NCBI GenBank assembly: GCA_948146395.1
Contig: OX411552.1
Coordinates: 4,959,501-5,023,500, forward strand
Direction of reading: 5' to 3'
Source of the DNA: Fragum whitleyi
Taxonomy: Eukaryota > Mollusca > Bivalvia > Cardiida > Cardiidae
Length of the DNA stretch: 64,000 bases
Part shown: piece after piece, positions 54,769-64,000 of the stretch
Position numbering within the stretch: position 1 is the stretch's first letter
How the letters are laid out: each line of letters begins with the position of its first letter
The notes under the pieces: generated by a model
What the model saw: the letters and a program-made list of their open reading frames with translations, nothing else
Database searches by the model: none
Told to the model about the DNA's origin: nothing
Translations under genes and position numbers: made by a program

Positions 54769-54966
54769 GGTTTTTCATCTATGTTCCGTTACGGACTTCG
54801 TTTGTTTGTAAAACTTAAACACTATTTGCTTAATGTTTAGCAGTATATTTTCTATTCTACATTTCATGTACAGGAGAAGGTATTAGAATTTCTCATATAT
54901 AAGACACATATAGAATGAGCCTTCGATTATCAAAAGATCTTGAACCGTCGTTCAATCGAAACTCAC

Positions 54967-55140
54967 CATGGAAAAGTTCCAACCGGATACTTTCGGCGAT
55001 TCTACGGAATAATCCTCGAGAATAATGAGGGCACAGTAATTAAATCGCGTATCATCGCACGTGGGTTTATGTGACACCACAAACATTGCTGTAGATGACA
55101 TTGCGAAAAATAAAATCAACGTAAGGTAAAAACTTGTCAT
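54967..55140 (-). CDS. Signal-peptide first exon, candidate start of the FReD gene
   Basis: ATG at 55140 opens 58 codons: MTSFYLTLILFFAMSSTAM is a good signal peptide, followed by a short stretch with two Cys (TCDD, NYCA) and an N-glycosylation site in NFS. It ends in ATG|GTGAGT at 54967/54966, a near-consensus splice donor in phase 0. The next acceptor I can support downstream on this strand is the phase-0 FReD exon at 52143, 2.8 kb away, so joining the two would give a secreted FReD protein of about 300 residues. Additional small exons in between cannot be excluded. Without the splice, the frame closes five codons after the donor. Confidence 0.6.
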
Positions 55141-55561
55141 ATTATAATTTGAAAACAAAACGCAGTGTTTTACTGCGTTTTGCTTTCAAGTTATTACATG
55201 CCAAAACGATTTCTACAGACAATTGGAAAGCATAAAATGGAATTTAATATTCTTCGTTCTTCGAGCATACATATATTGACCAAAGTACCACCAAACGCCG
55301 AATTGTCTAAAAAGTGACCCTACATTACTACACTAATGTCCGAGGGACTTTTCAGTTAACGGAAAAGTCCGAGCGATGCTCCGAATGAAAAAGTTCATAA
55401 GTCGCGAAATGTCATACTCAGAATAAAATATGTTGTTATAAAATACTTGAATTATTAGAATTATGTACGTCTGAAAAGATCGACAAAACTTCGTTTCTGT
55501 CTGTTAAATTTTTTACAAAACCGATACAATAAATCGGTGTATTGTGACCACTTTATCAATA

Positions 55562-55882
55562 TCAAACTTTTTTACATTTGAATACCTCAGTATAATGTCC
55601 ATAGAATTGTGGTGCTAGATCCGGATTATGGACATTGCTTGTATCCAGGTCTTTATTACAGGTACATGTCTGATCCTGGTCGTTGTAGTATAGCGACAGT
55701 CCAAATCTTCTTTTACATTGAAAGGCACAGTGTAGAAGTCTCTTCGTTCTTTCATCAGACATCACTATTGAATCCTTTATTGGTCGATAAACTGTCTCGA
55801 TATGCAAGTACTGTCTGCCTTCAGATACATAACAGTGCATCATAAATACGCATATCAAAAAGATAAACCATTTTGGAGGCAT
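55562..55882 (-). CDS. Signal peptide plus PAN/apple-like exon
   Basis: ATG at 55882 begins MPPKWFIFLICVFMMHCYVS, a signal peptide. Residues 49-76 (LLHCAFQCKRRFGLSLYYN, QTCTC) have the Cys pattern and spacing of a PAN/apple-type module (C52, C56, C73, C75). Two readings are possible: a complete 106-residue secreted protein ending at 55562, or an exon ending at 55586 with donor GAG|GTATTC in phase 0, which would fit the phase-0 FReD acceptor. PAN-FReD fusions are known in bivalves, so this could be an alternative first exon of the FReD gene or a separate neighbouring gene. Confidence 0.55.
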   Translation of the reverse strand: MPPKWFIFLICVFMMHCYVSEGRQYLHIETVYRPIKDSIVMSDERTKRLLHCAFQCKRRFGLSLYYNDQDQTCTCNKDLDTSNVHNPDLAPQFYGHYTEVFKCKKV

Positions 55883-56520
55883 TGTTCTTGTAAACCTTAT
55901 ATTTAAAACACTTAAAAACTGATCGGAAATTACGTCCACTCTCTTTGAAAACAACACCAAGCTTCAAGAATTGTTCTTTTACTTGTTATTTCGTAGCATT
56001 ATACAATTTATAGATTAATCAATCTATATTCATGATAATTTCGGTTTCATTAAAACATTAAATATCAGATTCGACGACTGACAGACAGATCAAATTAAAA
56101 GATCGATGTTGCCAATCAAAATATTGATTGAATAATCCAAACATTCATTTATAATGAAATTGTTATTGAGCTCAGACGCTTTCTGCCATTTTGTTTTAAT
56201 TTATTTGTAAAAGGCGACTCAAACGACGTACCTTCAGCTTGAATAAGCTGTAGTTACGACGTTTAGATCGACCTCTAGACTGGTTCTCGTCCCAATGATA
56301 GAAAAATGCAATGTATGTTAAAATACAATTGAATAGATCTTATGCTGACAGGCTGTTATCTCTCTGTTGTGCCGATCAGTATTTGAGAATATAGGGGGCA
56401 ATTTGAATTAAAAAAGTAAAACATGGGCAGTCTACCTTATGAATTTTAAAACATGCTGACAGCTAGGCAAGGTCGCTCTCCAATAATAAACTGATAGTTT
56501 CATGTCAGTGATCCATATAC
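55883..56520. other. No gene; upstream of the PAN-like exon
   Basis: Contains promoter-side sequence of the minus-strand exon but no clear TATA box. The last seven bases, CATATAC, are the target duplication of the next element. Confidence 0.4.
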
Positions 56521-56880
56521 CAGGGGTGTGAAAATACGAATTCTTCCACTTGTCCCTGGAAAAGAAAAACATGATTTTCTACTTGTCCAAGATCAAAGTG
56601 AACTTGCCCGCAAAAAAAGAAAAAAGAAAAATAAGAGAAAGTGTTGTTTTTAGAGAATAAAATGCTGGAACCCGGTATTTTCTTCACTGAAAACAATATT
56701 TTCTATCTTTTGATACAAACACTGGGCTAATTAATTTCTTACATCTATCAAGTACCATTCCAAGACTTGTCCCAAATTTACTTGTCCACGGACAAGTCGC
56801 AAAGAAAAGTGTACTTGTCCGCAGGTAGAAAAAAAAAAAACCTTTGTCGGATAAGTCGGGCATGGGAATTCCACCCCCTG
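56521..56880. mobile_element. 360-bp hAT-like MITE
   Basis: Ends CAGGGGTGTGAAAATAC at the left and, inverted, CAGGGGGTGGAATTCCC at the right, the CAGGGGTG type usual for hAT transposons. CATATAC occurs directly outside both ends (56514-56520 and 56881-56887), a target duplication of seven clear bases (hAT makes eight). Inside are six or more ACTTGTCC-type words, in both orientations, typical of subterminal binding sites. A minus-strand 63-codon frame here is a by-product. Confidence 0.75.
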
Positions 56881-56887
56881 CATATAC

Positions 56888-57268
56888 TTTACATTTGAAT
56901 AAGATTTTACAGTATGAGTGGTGTGCTGTGACCGTAGGCTAATGGGCGAGGCCAGCGAGCCATCTTTCTAAAGATAGTGGATAAAGAATTGTTTTCCTTC
57001 AAATAATATTATAAACTTCTACTAAAGCGCTTTTGTCAATTGCAGAATACATTCAGGGTTATTCTGCATTTCAAATTCGCACATTTTCACGAAAAGTTTG
57101 ATAAATAGTACACCGCATTGTACCTAATCTCATGTGCAAAGCGGATTACAATTTCTAAACGTACGAAGAAATTTTTGAACGAAGATATAGGGCATGTTTT
57201 AAACGTTTTATAAAAAAGTTTTGAGTGTCATTATTTCATAGTGAGAGTTAAAATAGTTCTATACTGTT
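56888..57268. other. No gene seen
   Basis: AT-rich flank without supportable features. Confidence 0.3.
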
Positions 57269-57585
57269 GCAGTTAACAACATCATGAAATTGACAATGTG
57301 ATTGATTTTGGAATGAAATGGAATGAGTGCGATGAGTGAGTTCTGAGTGAAATTAAAGGGAGGTAATCAGATATCGCTTATTTTGTACAGGATTAACAAA
57401 ATTAGCGACATTCATTACCCACCTTAATAAGAATAGGCATACACGTTCTATAACTAGCTTCCGATCTATTCAAGAATCTGTCAGACGCTTATAATTTCAA
57501 TTGTGTCAGTTAAATCGCGATTTTTTTCTAGCCTTTTTTAATTTTGAATGGCGTTATTGATATTTTTACGATGTAGTTAACTGTT
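57269..57585 (+). mobile_element. Foldback MITE, family A, internally deleted copy
   Basis: GCAGTTAACAACATCATGAAA start, central GGGAGGTAATC palindrome, and ACGATGTAGTTAACTGTTA end. About 120 bases before the right end are missing. Confidence 0.65.
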
Positions 57586-57689
57586 AAACAATACTACAAG
57601 ACAATGATAGAGCGATGTCAATAACGCGTTAGCATAATATAGTTACATAAATCCAACATTGTAATTTTGTATAACACCATCCTATATGC

Positions 57690-57975
57690 GATAGGTAGGC
57701 GAGTGTGCGTCTTTCCTTTGGCCCATGAGCTAATGTTACCGTTTTTGATATAAGTCAAAAATTGGAAATCGAAACATGCGCCTGTTGGTCTACCAATGCT
57801 AAAATTGCTTGCAGGGTTATTATTGTAATATCCACGATAGATGCGAGTGTAGGTCTTTTCTTTGGCTCATGAGCTAATGTTACCATTTTTGATATAAGTC
57901 AAAAATTGGAAATCGAAACATGCGCATGTGGGTCTACCAATGCTAAAAATGCTTGTATACGATATAGAAATCTTC
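57690..57975. repeat. Tandem duplication, about 145-bp unit
   Basis: CATGAGCTAATGTTACC, AAGTCAAAAATTGGAAATCG and GGTCTACCAATGCTAAAA each occur twice at an offset of about 145 bases. High identity; no coding capacity. Confidence 0.75.
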
Positions 57976-58059
57976 TCCCGATCTTTGCTATTAGTCTCCA
58001 TGCTATTAAAGTATTGTAATCTATTGCATTTCGGTGGTAATACGATTGGAAGAAATAGA

Positions 58060-58502
58060 TACAGTTTACGACATCGTGAAATTGACAGGGTGAATGATTT
58101 TTGAATGATTAAGGAATGAAAGTGAATGAGTGTGAGGAGCGAGTTTTGAGTGAAATTTATGGGAGGTAATCCTATATCTCAAATTTTGTTCAGGATGAAC
58201 AAAATTAGCGATATTAATTACCTCCCTTTAATAAAAAATGCATACATGTTCTATACATAGCTTCCTTTTTCTCAAGAACATATCAGGCGCTAATAATTCG
58301 AATTATGTCTGTGAAATCGCGATTTTTCTGTACTGTACTGTATTTATTTAAAATGACGTTAGTGATTCTATATTTTTCAATAAGTTTGAGCGTTTTGAAT
58401 GGTTAGAGTGAGTGTTTGGAATGAATGATTGGAGCGCTGAGTGAGCGATCATGAATGGTTTTGATTGAGGTGAATGTCAATTTCACGATGTAATTAACTG
58501 TA
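58060..58502 (+). mobile_element. Foldback MITE, family A, best-preserved copy
   Basis: TACAGTTTACGACATCGTGA start and TCACGATGTAATTAACTGTA end. The centre reads AAATTTTGTTCAGGATGAAC with its inverted partner, bracketed by GGGAGGTAAT and ATTACCTCCC. 443 bases. Confidence 0.8.
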
Positions 58503-58514
58503 TATATATATTTA

Positions 58515-58876
58515 CCTCAATGAACGAGAGGAGCGAGTTTCTAATGAACTTTAGGGAGGTAATAAAAATCGCTTAGTTCGTCTAAATATTTTGTTTCCCC
58601 CCATTCATAGAATTTAAGTGTTCCATTTGTGTATCTTCACGAACCAATTATACGCTTAAATCTACACTAGCCTGACACCATGGAATGAACTGAGTGATTA
58701 AAATGAAGTAAAAATCAAATGAGCGTTTTGAAAGATTTTGAATCAGTATTTTGAACGATTTCTGCCTGTTTTTAAGGGTTTGAAGTTAGTTTTTAATGCA
58801 TTGAATGGATCACCGAGCGAGCTATTTGGAATGGTTTTGATCGGTAGTAGTGTCAATTTCACGATGTTTTTTACTC
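58515..58876 (+). mobile_element. Foldback MITE, family A, left end missing
   Basis: Follows the previous copy directly. GAACTTTAGGGAGGTAATA and the right end TCAATTTCACGATG are present; the left terminal repeat is lost. Confidence 0.5.
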
Positions 58877-60297
58877 TGCCATATTTGTAACGACATCGAT
58901 GTAACCATAAACAAGTACATGTTTTTTGCAGGAATATATTCTACAAGATTAAACGATTTGAGATCCCTACATTTTTGGTGAACGAACGTCGTTCACCAGT
59001 GTTATATACCATGTCAGGAAAATCCTGTTGGATGTTAATACATTTGAAATAAAGTAGCGCCTCTTAAAATTCAATTTAGTATCTTTCAATATTTTTCTCC
59101 GCAAAATCTCTGGGTTTTTTTTAAAAGCGTGCTACTAGTTTTCTTTATCAAGTGAAAATAATGAAAATTCGCCTTGAAAAACACAAAATGATCTTGCAAT
59201 GTTTATCAAGGGAATTTTTGATCGGCGTAAGCTTGTCGAGAGTTTAAAGCAAAAACAAAGTTTGTGTCTAGACACCGTAGAGACAGATACTATGTTTTTG
59301 ACCCAAGCCTTCGCTGTTGCAACTTGTAGTAATTAGCCGGAAATACGAGTTTATTTAGGTCATGTCATCTTGAACTTACATTCGGCAATACTCGGGCGAT
59401 CTCCGACGGCTCCGATTTAAATGTAGGTAAGAGGAATCGGCCGAGTTGAGACGAATGACACATCAAGACACCTTGTGTCATTAGAAACGGTAACGCGGTT
59501 TTACATAACTTTTCAACTAGCGACAGTCAGTCTCGAGACGGGTTTTAAGAATGATTCGACATGTGTTTTACATGTACGAACTTTCTTTTACTTTTATTTG
59601 AATAGGGATGAACGCCGCTATTAAGATTTTTCTGTAAAATTGCGTTGGCTGAAGTAGGACTTGTAAGGATACACTCGAATATTCGGTGAACTTATTCCCA
59701 GCGAAAACGTTTCGTATTCGTCTGTCTCAGAAGCGAATATTTCCGAATACCAAATGCGACAGGCACGGAAGATATTTCATTGGGGCCATTCTAGTTTGCA
59801 TTTTTTCAATCTGTAAAACCATATCAATTCAAAATTCTATTTGAAAATTAAATAAATGATAGCTAAATATTCAACCCGAGATACCACTCCAATTGACGAG
59901 TAGATATTGCCGTGGTCAAGGGGGGACCAGATCCGTCATGCACTTGTTTACAATTCGACAGGCGGGTTTAGTTGTTAAATTATTCTGGAAAAGTCATTGC
60001 GTTTTTTACAGAAATCATAAAAATCTAAATCGATGAATAAAAACTGGCTCCATCCTTCCCAAAATACGTTTAGAATTGGTTAACTACAGTTTAAGCAAAA
60101 ACTAGCTCCGAGCAGAAAGTTTAATATCAGACGCAATACTGTAATAAGATATCGATAGTGAGTGATTTTACAAGCATCCAAACTCTTGAAGGTAAACAAT
60201 AGGTTCTCGTGCAAAAAATAAACTGACAATTGTAAGGATTCTCATTTCTTTTTGGAAAGAAAGTCGGAAGGAAAAAAACATTGTATTATACTTAATT
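58877..60297. other. No gene seen
   Basis: Unique-looking sequence with a few small palindromes: GTGAACGAACGTCGTTCACC at 58978-58997, and AATGACACA / TGTGTCATT near 59453-59481. No frame, RNA or element can be supported. Confidence 0.35.
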
Positions 60298-60552
60298 GAT
60301 TGATTGAATGGAGTTTAACGCCGCTTTCAACATTATTTCAGTTATATCGCGGCGGCTGGAGCACCTAACAATGGTTTCCTGGTATTTCTCTCACCAGTAC
60401 AACCACCACATTCTTTCCTAGCCTCCAGCTACTATCTCACATAGGTCTACGATTATCAACCTATTGGTGAGAGACAAATAGTCGGAAAGAATGAGTGCCG
60501 CCGTCGGGGATCGAACCCGGGACCTCTAGATAAAAAGTCCGACGCGCTACCA
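60298..60552 (-). mobile_element. tRNA-headed SINE, repeat family B
   Basis: On the minus strand, starting near 60552, TGGTAGCGCGTCGGACTTTT and GGTCCCGGGTTCGATCCCC give an A-box-like and a good B-box sequence. The repeat body with GCCTCCAGCTAC's complement and GGAGTTTAACGCCGC's complement follows, and the element ends in a (CAAT)n tail. This links the headless copies at 12180 and 49041 to a Pol III-derived family. Confidence 0.65.
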
Positions 60553-61744
60553 TGTATTATACTTAAGCATAGTTATAGACATAGTCATGCAATTATTACC
60601 TCCCTTTAAAAAATAAACTTCTTAAATAAGATTCTTATTCGCTTTTGATGTAGAAATTACGTTACAAAAATAATATTTATAAAGACTTTTAGTATGCAAT
60701 TTACTATTGAGCAATTGTTTAATATAAATAGTTGTACTTTAATTTCTAAACCTGAAACAGAAATTATCTATGAATTATACTAATAGGGCACTAGACCGCC
60801 TTTAACCTATCTAAATACTTCTCATCCTGCAGTGTTATAAAATTGAATAACGACATTAGTGTCAACCACGGAAGTGGTTGTGGCTTCAAATATGTTAAAA
60901 ACTAATCTCTCAGGTTATGGTTCAAAATACTATTTTTAAGTTAACAAATCATAACTTTAAACAATGAGTACAGTTCAGGACTGACTGATATTCATAGGTG
61001 TTTCTTTGGTTGGTACTCAAAGACCTTTTCATCCTCTGAGAAGAAACAAAGATAGTTAAAAAAGATAAAACAAATACAACAAATTTACTTGAAATAAGCT
61101 TAAGCATGATAACAACTACTTTTGTAAAAACAAACACCATTGTTCATGGGTTAAAGACAGTTTTAGATAGGATTAAATCGTTTTCTCCATTTATGTTTAA
61201 TTAATAAATGTACCTATTTCAAGTGTGTAAAAGAAATTTTCACAGAGTAACATCTAACAAATGTTTTTTCGAACAGGATTTTCCTCTCTTTCCCTTTCTT
61301 TGAATTGGCAGTGAAATTTCCGAATAACGGAAATTTTGTCGAGACAATTCTTCCCACTTTTTTTACATTCGTAATTTCTCTTTTCTAATTGATTCAATAT
61401 ATCACTCTAGAATGCCATCAGGTTCGTTCACCATCAGTACTTTCAGTGCTTTGATTTTATTAAGGTGGAAGAGGACAATAGCGTTTTATGAGATAAGTGA
61501 ATAAATTTTGGTTTAAATATAAACTCTTGCTTAGTGCGATTTCAACTGCAAGTATTTTATTGCTTTTTATCATATAACTATTTAAACATCCGTGTGATAA
61601 CATTCCGTATGATATTTTTTATGATATCACATAGTTATTTTTAGAACATGATATAATACGGTTATTTTTAGTAACGTGCATTTCAGTTAGAAACACCGAC
61701 GAAATCAAGACAAATAGAGATTATAAGATAAATATTATACGTAC
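60553..61744. other. No gene seen
   Basis: AT-rich, with a ATTACCTCCC word at 60595 that may be a trace of a family A MITE. A minus-strand 63-codon frame at 60949-61140 begins with a hydrophobic stretch, but nothing else supports it. Confidence 0.35.
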
Positions 61745-63480
61745 TTTCCCTTTTCATAAACGATTTGAATGACACTATGATCGAAAATAACGTGAGGAGA
61801 ATTCAAATTTTTCCAAGTATAGTAGAAATTTTTATGTTAATGTTTGCAGATGATTTAGCTTTTATAGCGGATACAATAATAAATTTACAAAAACAACTGA
61901 ATATATTAGATAGTTTTTGTGGTGTATATGGTTTAAATGTGAACGTAAATAAAACAAAGATAGTGTTTTTTAAAAAAGGTGGAAACTAATCAAGAAAAGA
62001 GAAATGGTGTTAAAGAGGAAAAGCTTTAGAAGTTGTCCAAAGTTTCACTTATATTGGTTTACTCTTCACTAATAAACTGTCATTATTTAAGATGGCTGAT
62101 GATCAATCTACTACAGCTAAAAAAGCACTAAATTTTATTTTGAATTCTACAAATCATCTTCCTAGAATTCACTGTGACACTTTTTTCAAGATATTTGACT
62201 CAAAAATAAGACCCATTTTATCGTATGGCTCTGAGCTATGGGGTTTAGAAAAGATACAATCCGTAGAACAAGTACAAATATATGCATGTAAAAGGTTTTT
62301 AAACGTTGGTACTGAAGCTTGTAACATGGCTGTTCTTGGTGATACTGGCAGATTTCCCATCAGTATAGAATCGACATTTAATTGTATAAAATACTGGCTT
62401 TGGATCATTAATTTAACAAGTGACAGATATGTAAGGCTTTGCTACGATATGCTTGTTCACTTTGATAATCTTGGACATAATAACTGGGTGACAACAGTAC
62501 GATCCCATTTGTATATGAATGGATATGGCTATAGTTGTACAATTTATAGTGAGGCGTCAAAGATCAATTTTACATTGAAAATGATAGGCAATAACGGTTT
62601 CTCGATACTCACATAAACTTGCGGAACTATATATATTTGGGAAAATCAACATGTATTAAATGAAAAAGGCTTTCCTACAACAATACAAACAAAGACTGAA
62701 AGATCAAAATTCACAAGAATGGCATACAGCTTGTACTCAAAATCCTAAATTAATATACTATTCTCTTTATAAACAAGAACTTCGACTTGAAAATTATTTC
62801 AAATATATTGATAATGACAAATTTAGAACATGTTTAGCTAAATTTAGATCCTCGTCACACTCTCTAATGATTGAAAAAGGTAGACATTATGGAATCCCGA
62901 GAGAAAACAGATTTTGTGTATACTGTGATGGTATTGTTGAAGATGAGCTACACTTGCTTTTAAAATGCCCACTGTACAATAATTTGCGTGAAAAATATAT
63001 CTCAAAAGATTACATCGTTTCACCTTGCCAACGTTATTTCACTCGTCTCATGTCATCGGAGAATAAAAAAGAAATCCGAAATTTGGCAATGTATCTATTT
63101 CATTCTTTCAAGCGCAGGAAGGAATACATTGAAAATCAAGAGTGAGAAAATGATATAATTAGCATTCTCTTAGACTGGTATTAGTTTAATAGAAAAAGAT
63201 TATCTGTGAACGTGAACAAATGTATTTTTCTGTTTCATTAATAACATTCTGTTTGTGTCTTGTTTTATATTAATATGCAATTTTATATGAGTCTTTCAAA
63301 AACATGGTTGAATTATGTAATTGTTAAGCATATCTAATATGTTGAACCTTAATTCGTGAGAGTTCTCAAAAATTGTTCATATATTGTTTTTTTGAAGTTT
63401 ATATATCTGCTTGTATATTCTCTTCCCTTAGTATGAAAATTCTTCTATGTATAAATAAATATGTGTGTGGGCCGGTGGCC
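61745..63480 (+). mobile_element. 5'-truncated degenerate LINE
   Basis: Starts within an RT at LFINDLNDTM. The FADD box is at about 61849, then TKIVFFKKGG, a broken stretch, and a frame with FTYIGLLF, LSYGSELWG and AVLGDTGRFP (62092-62616). After another break comes a frame with a CVYCDGIVEDELHLLLKC zinc knuckle (62660-63145). At least two stops or frameshifts separate the pieces. The 3' region ends in GGCCGGTGGCC and an AATAAATAATTGAATTG-type tail. The RT upstream of FADD is absent. Clade not assigned; it differs from the L1-like LINE at 15502. Confidence 0.8.
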
Positions 63481-63507
63481 TGTTTGTACAAATAAATAAT
63501 TGAATTG

Positions 63508-63638
63508 TACTAAGTGTATTGTATGAAAAAAATATCTAACTCGGTGGTAAGAATTGATAATTGTCTCGGCAGAGCCTCGACAATTTTTAAATTCTCCCAA
63601 CCTCGTTAGATATTTTTTGTCATATCATACACTAAGTA
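63508..63638. repeat. 131-bp near-perfect palindrome
   Basis: TACTAAGTGTATTGTATGA and AAATATCTAAC are mirrored by GTTAGATATTTTTTGTCATA and TCATACACTAAGTA around a central GTCTCGGCAGAGCCTCGAC. Could be a foldback MITE or extrude as a cruciform. Confidence 0.65.
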
Positions 63639-64000
63639 CGTATTATATATTTAATTTAGAAATAACTTTACCATGACGTCGTAAAAATGACGATTTGGCG
63701 CGTTTTTATAAATGACCCTACTCCAAATTATTAAGTAAAAGACTTTTTTGTTCCGTGAATTTCACCAAGATGGAGCTGAATGAATGGTCATTATGCAAAT
63801 GCTTCATTAGAATTTGTGCATCTTAATATATAGACAAATTAGTTGCTTGAAATCAATATTGACATTTCTTATTGTTCCAAAATCTCACTTTTAACATTTT
63901 TTTTTTATTTATTTATTTTTTTTTTTAAATTGGCTCGATGAATTTGTTACAATTTTTATATTTTTGTCTGCTATACTAATCCGATGAACAGGAGAGTTTT
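63639..64000. other. No gene seen
   Basis: AT-rich to the right edge, with a long T/A-rich tract near 63898-63930. Confidence 0.3.

Overview
This is an AT-rich animal genomic window, most likely from a bivalve mollusc. Genes have introns, and repeat DNA dominates. The case for a bivalve is inferential: a fibrinogen-related secreted protein, a PAN-like secreted exon, dense short foldback elements, and a dispersed repeat with a run of ATTCAATCAATCAA and a tRNA-like head. Nothing looks bacterial. Everything here was read by eye; no search or folding program was run.

Host genes are few and lie near the edges of the retrotransposon-rich centre. At 1-1264 (minus) there is a 421-codon open frame that runs off the left edge. 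It follows a good splice acceptor and starts like a signal peptide, with a furin-type RRKR site in the middle. At 51409-52143 (minus) is a complete C-terminal fibrinogen-like (FReD) exon. Two possible secretory first exons lie upstream of it, 54967-55140 and 55586-55882 (minus). Both end in a phase-0 donor that matches the phase-0 FReD acceptor.

The centre (30992-47490) is a nested pair of LTR retrotransposons. The outer one has 543-bp LTRs, a tRNA-Pro-type primer site and a decayed gag-protease-integrase-RT-RNase H body. Its integrase precedes the reverse transcriptase, the unusual Gmr1-type order within Ty3/Gypsy. Its RT is split by a younger Ty3/Gypsy element (35391-45555) with 1185-bp LTRs that differ at one base by eye and a GAAC target duplication. 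The younger element has intact gag and pol joined by a GGGAAAC slippery site with a downstream stem or pseudoknot. Between pol and the 3' LTR it carries a cargo module: a splice-acceptor-led C2H2 zinc-finger frame overlapping by ATGA a frame with a KCTD/Kv-type T1 (BTB) domain. I regard this as the most notable content of the window.

The rest is mobile and satellite DNA. There are two abutting TIR-bounded blocks with internal satellites (3730-7609 and 7614-10620), an L1/Tx1-like LINE (15502-19277) with two frameshifts in the endonuclease part but an open 1022-codon RT frame, and a degenerate LINE piece at the right (61745-63480). About fourteen copies of one TA-flanked foldback MITE occur. 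There is a 1.7-kb TIR element with dense AACGTGT/AGCGTGT end arrays, a 360-bp hAT-like MITE with a visible target duplication, SINE-like tRNA-headed elements, a (TA)n microsatellite and several palindromes.
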